64,000 nt of DNA from Spongilla lacustris (taxonomy: Eukaryota; Porifera; Demospongiae; Spongillida; Spongillidae): positions 4,941,320 to 5,005,319 of the forward strand of contig OX442421.1 of the NCBI GenBank assembly GCA_949361645.1, written 5' to 3'. The position numbers were made by a program, and so were the translations under genes. Below are positions 48,488-59,954 of this stretch, piece by piece. Numbering within the stretch: position 1 is the first letter of the stretch; the number at the start of each line of letters is the position of its first letter. A model generated the notes under the pieces. It searched no databases and had not been told where the DNA came from. It was given only the letters and a program-made list of their open reading frames with translations.

Positions 48488-48705
48488 CCATGTGTCCTAT
48501 ACCTAATTCTCATTGTGGGGCCTGGTGCCCATGTGTCCTATACCTATTCTCATTGCGGGGCCTGGTGCCCATGAGTCCTATACCTATTCTCATTGCGGGG
48601 CCTGGTGCCCATGTGTCTTATACCTATTCTCATTGCGGGGCCTGGTGCCCATGTGTCCTATACCTATTCTCATTGTGGGGCCTGGTGCCCATGTGTCTTG
48701 GGTCA
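48488..48705. repeat. 40-bp minisatellite downstream of NUP88
   Basis: Five copies of CCCATGTGTCCTATACCTAT-TCTCATTGCGGGGCCTGGTG. The same text recurs once at about 53474-53522. Confidence 0.93.
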
Positions 48706-48709
48706 AGTG

Positions 48710-48998
48710 CCATGCGTCTTTAGTTTTGATTGATTGATTGATTGTTTATCAGACAAAAGCTGAAAGGAAATAATGGCCTAAATGCACTTATATATTATGT
48801 GTACAGTTTACAGTAATTATTTTGATAAGTCAATACACAACAGATGGGACTTGTTTAGTTTTCAATCTGACCCTGGCAGCATTGCTGTCATTTCCTATTC
48901 AATGGCTAAATGGCTGGTAAATCAGCCATTTTAATGATAACATAAAACCTCCCATGTTTTGAATGGCTACTTCAATTCTAACAGAACAGAAAAGAAAT

Positions 48999-49038
<40 letters not shown>

Positions 49039-50765
49039 TTTCATTAGATTGCATGATTACATCATGACAATTTTGCTATGGATGATTATATTGTACCAAT
49101 ACACATATAGCTAGGGCACCAATGAGTGGGAAAATGTTATTGTGTAGTATACATCAACACACTATTGTGTGGGGATGTTTTAATAGCTTCATATAACTAA
49201 AAGTAGTTTGATTTGATTTAGACATTCACATGCACACAATGAGAATACACAGACAGGTGTCAAATGCATTAATAATATTTACAGAATGGCGACAGGTCTA
49301 GCTCATTGAGATGATACTTAAAAATATCAACATTAGGCGATGTGGACTACAGTATCCGAATTTAAATTCATTATGGTGTGTGAGGAGTGAAGCTTTCATG
49401 TGTACAGTATGGTGATACATGTACTTCCATACAGAAAAGTCTTTTCTGCATCAAAGCTTGGCGTGTCTAAAAATGATTATCATAAAGAAATGCTGAATCC
49501 TCCCAACACGCTCAATGCCTTTAAGAAACCGTGTATCATTGTAATAAATTCTTAGCTTTCAACCCCCCCCCCCCCCCCCCCCCCCCCCCTCAAATGGACT
49601 TGAAACTGTAGTGTTAAAAGGAGCTGTGATGGCAATGTCCACAACAATAACTCATTTAGGAATAACCACAGAATATATAACAGTAACTATACCAGGTGGC
49701 CATGAAGTTTTAAAAAAAAAAGGTCAACTAAATTTGTGTGTATACAATGAGTAAAAATAACTTAATATTAATGAGCGGCCAAATGACCTTGAAAGCTTGA
49801 AAACTATTAATTATAATATTAAAATTTCTTTGAGCTTTAACATTATCTTAATAAATAAATTTGAAACTTAACTAAACCTAACTAATAATAAATAAAACTG
49901 ATTACCTTCAATACTGCATATTCATATTATGAGCTACTTATGAAAAAAAAATAATTAATCGTAAATAACAGGGGCATTGAACATATTGGTTTATGTGTGT
50001 TTTGATAAAATTACTGTAACATATGGAAATCGAGTGGTTAATTATGATGATTTTAAAGTGCTGCATTCTAAATGTAGGGATTTGTAATATTACATACATT
50101 CATCACCGAATAATTGCCATGATCCTTATTTTAAATCCTACCCATGATCCTGTTTCATGCCATATTTAAGAGGGCATGTTAAGTGGCATATTATACATTT
50201 TGTATCCAAGCCCTCAATGCATACATGCACACACACACAAAAGGTTTTTGAGATATAATGGTGGCTAAAAATAATAAAATTTGTTCTGGTGCAAATTAAT
50301 CATAACATATAACGTATCTAATTTTGTTGTATAATAAATGCTCCAATGCCTTAGGCAAAATAATATGTTGAATCTGATGCATGTTGTTCTATTCCATTGT
50401 TTCACCCATCCGACTGCTTCCAGACCAACCTTTCAATTTCAATCATACTTTAAATTTAAGCATGTACGCAATTAGGCCCTAAGTGCATGCGAAAGTTGCA
50501 AATCGGCAGACCTCGATGCTGCTATGTAAATGAGTGCGTGGGTTACCCTCTCTGCATCTAAATCCTGGTTATACTTGTCACTGGAATTTTGGTCCAGGGG
50601 ACCATTTTTTTCGCTGAAAAGTTTGGACCCCCCAGACCACTTTTGTTAAAAAAATGGTTCCCACTGGAAATTTTGGTCCCCCATCCCATACCATTTTTTA
50701 TGATCTATACACTTAAGATTTTTATCCTCACACAAATAAGTTTAATTTGAAATGGTCAATATGTT
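48710..50765. other. Intergenic, AT-rich, no gene recognised
   Basis: It contains a 37-base poly-G run (49001-49037), a poly-C run (49563-49589) and, near 50580-50695, partly repeated GGAAATTTTGGTCCC text. Nothing coding is recognised. Confidence 0.6.
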
Positions 50766-50772
50766 ACATACA

Positions 50773-52410
50773 CTTCACAGTTTCAAAGTATTCACAAAGG
50801 TTGCATAGATAAAGACACTCTTGTGCATGACTGTTGTCATCATGGCATTTGTTTGGAGCAAATCTCAGCCATTTGTTGGTAGTGCCTGACGGACATTACA
50901 CAAATATCGTTGTGCCAAGCAAATTGGCAGTGGCATATATTTCGACTTCTGTTGCCCACACTGTCTGTTAATCAATCTTTGTTCTTTGCAAGTAGTTTTC
51001 CATTGTTTCTGATGATTTCAGGTAACAAGACAGCTGAGTAGGATTGTGAGTCATGTATGATGTGACAAGTACCCTAAGTGCTGCATGATCCTCTTGACTC
51101 CAGTTATTTCTTGTGCCACAGCTCTAAAAAAGCAATTCCCATCACCTTTAATGCGACCACGTAGTGCAGAATCGATGGATCTGTTATAGAGATATCCAAT
51201 CATACTGTTGACACAGTATTGTACATGTACATGTACTTGCCAGTTTGCAGAGATTGGCAAAAAAAAATATGTGCTGTGTTGTAGGCTTCAATTTTGTGAA
51301 AGGGAATCGTGATCACAATGAAAAACCTTTGGATATTAGTCTAGACCAAGCTCCTAGTATATTGTCTGTTTGTCTGCTACAGCACAGGGTTGTTGCTCAG
51401 CATCATCCACCATCTGTAATTGAAGGCCCAGTCCATCTGAGTGTTGACCAGAACCTGTTGTATTTTATACTACATGTAGATATTTTATCCAGGCTTGCAT
51501 TATTATAGATCCTAATGCAATCAACCTTATTACTGGTTTAAACACCAAATTATGATCTTACCATTTAGGAGAAGTGATCATCTGCATTGGATCTGAAATC
51601 TTCTGAGGTACTGCCATCATTGCTTGGACTGCTATCACCCTCAGAAGTGTGTATGGAATCGGAACCACGATCACTCTCTGATGTTACTGGTTTTCTGTAA
51701 TCCTTTAAATGACCACCTGTTGCACTTATAACTTTTCCATCATCAGAACGTAAATCATAACATCCCTCTTGACCTAACTCTGGTTATTGTAAAGGGTCCC
51801 ACATATCTACAACTTAGCTTTCCTCCTTTTGTCTTTGTACGAGTGAAGTCCATCTTCAAAACAAGCTGTCCAATATGAAATTCAGATACCTTGGCATGTT
51901 TTTTTGTCATACTGCTTTTTATACTTAATTTGAGCAACTTTAATGTTCTTTGCTACTTACTGTAATGTACTTATATGTCCTTAAATTTTTCTCCATGATC
52001 TGGATCTACCATTTTATCGTAATATTTGGAGAGCTCTTCTATTGACTCAGATTGCATTTCAATGTCAATTGGAAGGCTTGGCTGTCAACCAAACTTTAGA
52101 GAGAAAGGATTATAGCGTTCGTCAAGACCATTAGCCTACACATAAAAGTTTATGAACACCATAATTCACCCATCAAATCTGTGATTGTAATGTATGTAGT
52201 TCATCATTTAACAGTTAAACCCAAAAAAAAAATGCAAATACGTTATAATCCATGCACATTACCTAATACAAAAAAAGCATAACCCTTACAAAATGCTGTA
52301 CCAACCTGGGGGTGATAGGTGTGATGAATCGTCTTTTTATCCCTAGTGTTTTGCATATCTCATCATTACGTTTATTATCAAACTCTCTACCATTGTCCAA
52401 AATTTTGTTC
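50773..52410 (-). pseudogene. Ginger1-like transposon relic: integrase core, GPY/F and OTU domains
   Basis: Read on the minus strand from 52410 the pieces are: KILDNGREFDNKRND, the integrase motif around the second catalytic Asp; RRFITPITPR, a decayed TPYHPQ; NGLDERYNPFSLKFG, holding the expected Glu, then a TGA where the family has Arg; KGGKLSCRYVGPFTITRV (51840-51780), a GPY/F module; and an OTU cysteine-protease domain, IKGDGNCFFRAVAQEITG (catalytic Cys) at about 51150-51100. After a frame change the OTU continues LRVLVTSYMTHNPTQLSCYL, then a stop, then TVWATEVEIYATANLLGTTI, and to about 50773 LYLCNLCEYFETV, where Tyr stands in place of the usual His. Integrase plus GPY/F plus OTU is the reported make-up of Ginger1 DNA transposons. 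Stops, frameshifts and the missing N-terminus show it is dead. Gypsy-type retroelements share the integrase, so the family call depends on the OTU domain. Confidence 0.75.
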
Positions 52411-52459
52411 CTGGGACCAAAATTTCTGTGACATACTTACAGCTTTTCATTGAATGGGG

Positions 52460-54060
52460 TCATTTGATCACGCGACCTGCATGAATTGTCGGCTGGCAGG
52501 TGAGTACATGTATAACGCTTTGGAAAACTTTTTGTAACTCTTCCATGGATGGCATTTTATGCATGGCATTACCTTCCAAGCTTGGTGTATGTAAATCAGT
52601 ACCGAATTTGAAGCGCTCTTGGATTTGGAGATACAGTACATGTACGTGAATTTTTTTAACGGTTAAATATTTGAAAAGAAAAATCTAGTACGGTTGTGAA
52701 GATACGTGCGTTGATTTGCCGTTTGAGCAGCATGCAGGGATATTAATAGTAATAATAGTAATAATCATCTATTTTTAACACAAGCCGCACTACATTAGTC
52801 GCACTTTTATGTTTTTATTTTTACGAATCTCGCGTACCGGTCGCACGTTTTACTATTCATGGTAATCTCATAAATGAGTCTCCTTTGTACCAGAACAATT
52901 GTTGTATGTTAGAGGTGCCAAGAGTGCATGTTAATGATACCACGGATAATACCTATTTACGTATACACCTATGTTATTACCAACTAGGAATAGGCCTGTT
53001 AGCTGAGCCCTTGTGTGCTATATCCTGTTAGTATGATTTTATGTAATAAGCTGTGATCTTAATCACGTGAAGTGTGTGCAAAGTTGCAAAGTTATTTATT
53101 TTTGTGGAGGATGTTAGGGAATACTGACTGCAGATACGATGTATTGCTAAATTTTTATGTCTGTATTATCAACATGTAATGCCCATGTGTCCAGGTACCA
53201 ATGTTTCCTGGACCTGGTGATAGCCATGTGTCCAGATACCAATGTTTCCTGGACCTGGTGACAGCCACGTGTCCTGCAGCTGTCCTGTGCCTCAGTACAT
53301 GTCTGTGTTCCATGTGTCTTGGCCTGGTATATATGTGTGTTCTGGTCTGTTACCCATGTGACCTGTGCCTAATACCCATCCCTAATACCTGTACGTCTTA
53401 TGCCTAATACCCATGTGTCATATACGTACTGTCCGTACTGTAAGTCTTGGGCATGTGTCTTGGGTCTGCTACACATGTGTCCTATACCTAATTCTCATTA
53501 CAGGGCCTGGTGCCCATGTGTCTTGAGTAAAGGACTAAAGGGCCACGCATCTAAGTTTTATCAGACCCTGGCAGAATTGCTATTAATGGCTGGCATGAAG
53601 ATTTCAGTCAGGTGTATAGTGAAATGGTATATCTGTTGCTTTGTATGGGTATACTTCATTTAAAAGCCAATCCAACAGGAAATGGATGGGTTTGGCTGCC
53701 GGATTCAGTAGTATTCCACATTCCACAGTGCAGTAAATGATTCATCTCTACTGCTACCTTCAGCTTAGTGGGGGAAAATCATTTGCTACATGTATTGCAT
53801 GGTAAAATATTGATTATGTATAAATGTATATGTGGGCAAAATTAGTCCACTAAGTTGAACATTCGATTTCTATTGTAATGCTTAAAAAAAAAATGATATC
53901 AAGTTTTACTGAAAAGTGTGTGAATTGCTGTGCATCATTATGTCTAGATTTGTTTGGTTGTGTGGCAAATACACAGGTTGAACCTTCACCCCATTTACCT
54001 TAAAAAGGTGCATGGCACTTATTCTTATGAATAATCACACACATGTGTACATGTAACTTG
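52460..54060. other. Intergenic; diverged copy of the NUP88 3' flank repeat region
   Basis: About 53035-53530 resembles 48250-48710: AATAAGCTGT, then TTATTTTTGTGGAGGAT, a TTATCAACAT stretch, then CCCATGTGTCC-type units and GGGCCTGGTGCCCATGTGTC. A local tandem of CCATGTGTCCAGATACCAAT-GTTTCCTGGACCTGGTGA lies at 53185-53270. No gene is seen. Confidence 0.55.
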
Positions 54061-54126
54061 ATATGAATGATCTTCTATTAACAGGATCTGTTCACTAGCT
54101 ACATGTATGACTGATATAGAATTAAC

Positions 54127-55185
54127 ATGCCCAAAAGAGCAGTACAGAGCTACTATAAGCAGCAACAGGAAGATATAACTGATATTCGTGAAGCAAGAAG
54201 GCTTTCTGAACTAGATAGCAGTGTCCCAATTGAAGCAAGGTTTATGGACATTCTGAATGAACAAGAAAAAACTGCACATGAGAAGGACCATTGTCACTGT
54301 ATGCCATCATGCCTTGACCTGGAGGTCTCAACTGCTTCAAGGCTAACCTTATCAGTTAACATATTCTTGCTCTTTTTAAAGATCGCTGCAACCATCCAGT
54401 CTGGATCTCTGTCAGTCCTATCCAGTCTCTTTGACTCAGCTCTTGACCTCTTCTCTGGCACAGTCATTGTCATTTCACAACATTTGATCCTTAGATACAA
54501 CCGGTACCACTATCCTGTTGGGCGTAAGAGACTTGAACCGGTGTCTATCATCATTATAGCAGCTGTGATGGGCACTGCTGCTCTTCAAATCATCACCAGT
54601 GCAGTTGAGAACTTGGGAAAGAGACCTGATGTCAATGCTTTCTCTGGTCTCATTGTTGCACTGGTTGTGGTATTGAAAGGCACGCTCTACATGTTGTGTA
54701 AAGGAGTGAAAAATCCCTCTGTTCAGGCTTTGGCTGTTGACCACAGAAATGATGTTGTCTCCAATGTGGTCACCCTTGCCTTTGGCCTGCTTGGTACCTA
54801 TGTTCTTCCTGTGCTTGATGCCATAGGAGGCATTCTTATAGCGCTGTACATCATTGTGAACTGGGTGCATGTTGGATACGAGCAGTTAAAGAACCTGGTA
54901 GGTCACACTGCAGATCGCAGGTTCATTAATAAGGTGACAATGATAGCCTTTGTCCATGATAGAAGAGTGACATCAGTGGACACTGTTCGAGCATACTCAG
55001 TTGGATTGTGCTATTTGGTGGAGGTAGACATACAACTGGATGCACAGATGCCACTGCAAGAGGCACACAATATTGGTGAAAGTCTTCAGAAGAAGTTGGA
55101 ATTATTGGATGAAGTAGAAAGGGCATTTGTGCATTTGGACTACGAGACTACTCATTCACCATCATCTGAACACAAAATTCTGTAG
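54127..55185 (+). CDS. Cation diffusion facilitator, Mn-type (MTP8-11-like), intronless
   Basis: Predicted proton-coupled divalent metal exporter, probably of Mn2+. A single exon of 352 residues. About 70 cytosolic N-terminal residues include HEKDHCHCMPSC, a possible metal-binding His/Cys patch. Six membrane segments follow (about 72-90, 93-116, 137-158, 172-192, 210-228, 230-248), then a C-terminal domain of roughly 100 residues typical of CDF proteins (VTSVDTVRAYSVGLCYLVEV). The transport-site motifs are D103-SAL-D107 in TM2 and D205-HRN-D209 in TM5, the DxxxD pair of Mn-CDFs; zinc transporters have HxxxD. GRKRLEPVS matches the TM2-TM3 loop of plant MTP8-11. The start is the first ATG after in-frame stops. 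The lack of introns beside intron-rich neighbours could mean a retrocopy, but the frame is intact. Confidence 0.92.
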   Translation: MPKRAVQSYYKQQQEDITDIREARRLSELDSSVPIEARFMDILNEQEKTAHEKDHCHCMPSCLDLEVSTASRLTLSVNIFLLFLKIAATIQSGSLSVLSSLFDSALDLFSGTVIVISQHLILRYNRYHYPVGRKRLEPVSIIIIAAVMGTAALQIITSAVENLGKRPDVNAFSGLIVALVVVLKGTLYMLCKGVKNPSVQALAVDHRNDVVSNVVTLAFGLLGTYVLPVLDAIGGILIALYIIVNWVHVGYEQLKNLVGHTADRRFINKVTMIAFVHDRRVTSVDTVRAYSVGLCYLVEVDIQLDAQMPLQEAHNIGESLQKKLELLDEVERAFVHLDYETTHSPSSEHKIL

Positions 55186-55189
55186 TGAA

Positions 55190-56540
55190 CGCTGTTTCAT
55201 GTAATTATTTCTCTGCCGTACTGAGCGCCAGAATATTTTTCAAGTAATTTCTTGGACCTATTATGGTTTGTAAATGGTGAGCACACAAAAGCACCTAAAC
55301 TACTCTTTTCACTTTGAGATAGAAACAAAATGCATGGCAGGCACCAACCTCCTTGAGACATCTTTCATTTTAGTGCCATTTATAATCTTGAAGCCAACGT
55401 CTCTGAAATTTAGCCTGCACAGCCATATTTAGCGTGCGTACAGATTGCTCTACGGTTTGTGCATAATTTGGAGCCTTGCGAGTGCACGAAGCAGTAGCGG
55501 ACTCGGGAGAGCCAAGGATGACGTACGTAGTTCTGGTCAAAGTTAGCAGCAACAGAATAGATTTACAAAATCCATCTTTTATTACCGCTGATGTCATGCA
55601 CGAGGGGCAACTTACAAAAAAAAGAAAGCTATCATAACTGCTACCTGTTTTTCCAATGTAGTAGCGTACATGTAAGTCCTATAAGGATTTTAACTATTAC
55701 AATAGTTAATAATCCTTGTTTACATATTTATTGTTATTTTAATATACACTGTAAATGAAATCACGCGTATATTTGTTTTTTGAGGGAGTGGGGGGATTAC
55801 CATAACTTGTACTGCCACGTGTATTTCTTTTTAGGATTTAGTTAGCCATTTGTTTTCGTGTTTCTTCGTGGCATTAATGATGCGTAACGTCAGCACTATA
55901 ATCATATATCTTGTACGCATACAATAATTCACGTGGCATAATATGATCACGTGACCAGGTGATATATCTCGATATATCCGTACCGTCAAGCTGGCTATAG
56001 GTGAGTATAAGTTATTTGGGCGCCGTTATTTGTTTCACACGACCGTATGTATAGCATCGTTATGCGCACTCGCTTCGATTGGTTTTTAGGGTTTGGGTTG
56101 TGCCTAGCCTGTATCGCACAAATCGGATGGTGTTCAGTTTGATGTTGATGTTCCTTCGCATAAGTCTAGGAGGGGGAAAGGCAGCTTCTACATATGCAGC
56201 TATTATTTAGAGGTTCAATAAGCAATATTCTGTACTGGGATTATGGGAACGTTTCCCGGTAGTGTGATAATTTCCAAGGCACGGTTAATATGTATGCGCA
56301 TGAGGTGGATTAGAAAAGAAGGACCGATATGTTCATTCTTCATGATAACGTCATGGGGCAGGTTGGCGTACAGCTTATCTTCCAACAATATGTATGTGTG
56401 CATTGTATCAGCTTTTGTGTCGTGGATCATGATCACTTCTCAAGTATGGACCATAGTACTGTAAAACATAGTGTAAAAAACCAGTTTGAGCAGAAACTAC
56501 TTTTAAAAGGTCTTTTACTGTAGGTATACAGCAAGTACTT
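55190..56540. other. Intergenic, no gene recognised
   Basis: No feature beyond short open frames on both strands at 56215-56523 that overlap one another and have no recognised domain. Confidence 0.5.
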
Positions 56541-56549
56541 GTAGACAAA

Positions 56550-57300
56550 AATATTTAGCAGCATCCTTGGTTATGAGATTCATTAGGAGCACTCTTGGTT
56601 ATGAGGTTCATTAGGAGCACCCTTGGTTATGAGGTTCATTAGGAGCACTCTTGGTTATGAGGTTCATTAGGAGCACCTTTGGTTATGAGGTTCATTAGGA
56701 GCACCCTTGGTTATGAGGTTCATTAGGAGCACCCTTGGTTATGAGGTTCATTAGGAGCACCCTTGGTTATGAGGTTCATTAGGAGCACCCTTGGTTATGA
56801 GGTTCATTAGGAGCACCCTTGGTTATGAGGTTCATTAGGAGCACCCTTGGTTATGAGGTTCATTAGGAGCACTCTTGGTTATGAGGTTCATTAGGAGCAC
56901 CTTTGGTTATGAGGTTCATTAGGAGCACCCTTGGTTATGAGGTTCATTAGGAGCATCCTTGATTATGAGGTTCATTAGGAGCACCTCTGGTTATGAGGTT
57001 CATTAGGAGCACTCTTGGTTATGAGGTTCATTAGGAGCACCTTTGGTTATGAGGTTCATTAGGAGCATCTTTGGTTATGAGGTTCATTAGGAGCACCCTT
57101 GGTTATGAGGTTCATTAGGAGCACCCTTGGTTATGAGGTTCATTAGGAGCACCTTTGGTTATGAGGTTCATTGGAGCACCTTTGGTTATGAGGTTCATTA
57201 GGAGCACCTTTGGTTATGAGGTTCATTAGGAGCACCCTTGGTTATGAAGTTCATTAGGAGCACCTTTGGTTATGAGGTTCATTAGGAGCACCCTTTGGGA
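56550..57300. repeat. 28-bp minisatellite
   Basis: About 27 copies of TTGGTTATGAGGTTCATTAG-GAGCACCC. Main variants are CACTC, CACCT and CATCC in the last bases. Confidence 0.97.
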
Positions 57301-57458
57301 CAATCCAGCCCAACACACTGCTAGCAGCCCCCAACAGGTTGCCAAATCCAAATAGTCACCCTTTAATATTGCATCGTTGGGACAATACGACCTCTCAAAG
57401 TGGTGACCTTTTGTATTGTTTTTGTACTGTGCTTCCTCTCTTGTACAAATTACAGTAG

Positions 57459-57932
57459 TTGCATCCATGTGATCTAGTGAACAATTTAGTATCAGGTATT
57501 AGAATAGCAGAAACGTTATTAACTAGCTGAGTTTGCCGACCCATCCACTTGTGTTTGTTTGGTTCCCGAGTACCTGGCCAATCCAAATCCCACCAAAATT
57601 ACACCATTGCATGGGGAATTGGTATGATAATTTAGAGTGGGGTGGCCATGGAATCACGTGAGATATGAAGAAATGGTATTTTTTAGGAGCATACACTAGG
57701 CAACGTGTTGTGTGCAACTCATGAATATGGGTGAATCAGTAAAACTCTTTACATGTACATGTACTGAAGTTCACGAACCCATGCTGTATAAACTGTTTAT
57801 ACAGCATGGCTTCGTGGTTTGTTATCTTTGAGATCTAGTTAATAACTGGTATTAACTTTTCTGCTATTCTAATACCCCATGAGAGAGCTTTCAATTGATA
57901 CTAAGATTGTTCACTTGTTCACATGGATGCAA
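57459..57932. mobile_element. Inverted-repeat (fold-back) element, 0.47 kb
   Basis: GTTGCATCCATGTGATCTAG at the left pairs with CACATGGATGCAAC at the right, and GGTATTAGAATAGCAGAAAC with TTTCTGCTATTCTAATACC. The centre (about 57781-57808) is a separate palindrome, ATGCTGTATAAACTGTTTAT-ACAGCAT. No coding capacity. Confidence 0.7.
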
Positions 57933-58149
57933 CAACTGTTGGGTTGACCATTGTGTAGAGATAGTGAGCTATTGATTGCAGCGATGTACCACAATTGAAC
58001 CACCTGTATGGAATGTTCTGTACTCCACCATTTTTCTGTCTTTTCAAGTGAATAGATACAGTGTAGCTCTTTCTTTAGGAAACACTTTTGAGTGGCTAAA
58101 TTGAAAATATTAATTAGCTGCCAGTTGGCTCCTCTTGTTTGGCTAGTCA

Positions 58150-59610
58150 ATAGCTGACTTCCTCATGGCTGGTTAATAGCTGACTCCCTCATGGCTGGTC
58201 AATAGCTGACTCCCTCATGGCTAGTCAATAGCTGACTTCCTCATGGCTGGTCAATAGCTGACTCCCTCATGGCTAGTCAATAGCTGACTTCCTCATGGCT
58301 GGTTAATAGCTGACTCCCTCATGGCTGGTCAATAGCTGACTCCATCATGGCTGGTCAATAGCTGACTCCATCATGGCTGGTCAATAGCTGACTCCATCAT
58401 GGCTGGTCAATAGCTGACTCCCTCATGGCTGGTTAATAGCTGACTCCATCATGGCTGGTCAATAGCTGACTTCCTCATGGCTGGTCAATAGCTGACTCCA
58501 TCATGGCTGGTCAATAGCTGACTCCATCATGGCTGGTCAATAGCTGACTCCATCATGGCTGGTCTAGAGGACTCCATCATGGCTGGTCAATAGCTGACTC
58601 CATCATGGCTGGTCAATAGCTGACTTCCTCATGGCTGGTCAATAGCTGACTCCATCATGACTGGTCAATAGCTGACTCCATCATGGCTGGTCAATAGCTA
58701 ACTCCCTTATGGCTGGTCAATAGCTGACTTCCTCATGGCTGGTCTAGAGGACTCCATCATGGCTGGTCAATAGCTGACTCCATCATGGCTGGTCAATAGC
58801 TGACTCCCTCATGGCTGGTCAATAGCTGACTCCCTCATGGCTGGTTAATAGCTGACTCCCTCATGGCTAGTCAATAGCTGACTTCCTCATGGCTGGTTAA
58901 TAGCTGACTCCATCATGGCTGGTCAATAGCTGACTCCATCATGGCTGGTCAATAGCTGACTCCCTCATGGCTGGTTAATAGCTGACTCCGTCGTGGCTGG
59001 TCAATAGCTGACTTCCTCATGGCTGGTCAATAGCTGACTCCATCATGGCTGGTCAATAGCTGACTCCATCATGGCTGGTCAATAGCTGACTCCATCATGG
59101 CTGGTCTAGAGGACTCCATCATGGCTGGTCAATAGCTGACTCCATCATGGCTGGTCAATAGCTGACTCCCTCATGGCTGGTCAATAGCTGACTCCATCAT
59201 GACTGGTCAATAGCTGACTCCATCATGGCTGGTCAATAGCTAACTCCCTTATGGCTGGTCAATAGCTGACTTCCTCATGGCTGGTCTAGAGGACTCCATC
59301 ATGGCTGGTCAATAGCTGACTCCATCATGGCTGGTCAATAGCTGACTCCATCATGGCTGGTCAATAGCTAACTCCCTTATGGCTGGTCAATAGCTGACTT
59401 CCTGATGGCTGGTCAATAGCTAACTTCCTCATGGCTGGTCAATAGCTGACTCCCTCAATAGCTAACTCCCTCATGGCTGGTCAATAGCTGACTCCCTCAA
59501 TAGCTGACTCCCTCAATAGCTGACTCCCTCAATAGCTGACTCCCTCAATAGCTGACTCCCTCAATAGCTGACTCCCTCAATAGCTGACTCCCTCAATAGC
59601 TGACTCCCTC
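58150..59610. repeat. 26-bp minisatellite, collapsing to 16 bp at its right end
   Basis: More than 50 units of ATGGCTGGTCAATAGCTGAC-TCCATC. A marker variant, GGTCTAGAGGACTCC, recurs at about 58561, 58741, 59102 and 59283, so blocks of about 180 and 540 bp were duplicated. From about 59450 the unit shortens to AATAGCTGACTCCCTC (16 bp, about ten copies). Confidence 0.97.
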
Positions 59611-59859
59611 ATAAATAGCTAGCTTCCTCATGTGTGGCTGATTAATAACCGGCTACTTGTGCAGCATAACTTCATGTGTACATGGCTTTGACCTATGTGT
59701 ACATGTGTACATGGCTTTGACCTATGTGTACATGTGTACATGTATCAAATTGAATGGTACAATAATTAGTTGTTTGAGAGGTATTAGTAATTGGCAAGTT
59801 TACATACCTTGCAAGTGCCTTACTGTTGTATAGTGCATTTGCTATTGTGCAAATATTTC

Positions 59860-59954
59860 CTTCCTAAGGGTTGCACACTGTGCTTTTGGTTGTGTGACAG
59901 AAGTGGCACAGGTGAACAAGGCGATGGCAAGTAACGTGCAGGAAATGGACAGGT
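59860..59954 (+). CDS. Possible orphan exon, weakly CHMP1-like
   Basis: An open segment ends at a good donor, GGACAG|GTATGT, with acceptor-like TTGTGTGACAG just before it. It codes for EVAQVNKAMASNVQEMD. This weakly resembles the ESCRT-III protein CHMP1 (GKVTKSMAGVVKSMD): seven of fourteen positions agree. I found no other CHMP1 exon on either side, so it may be a fragment, an exon of another gene, or chance. Confidence 0.2.
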
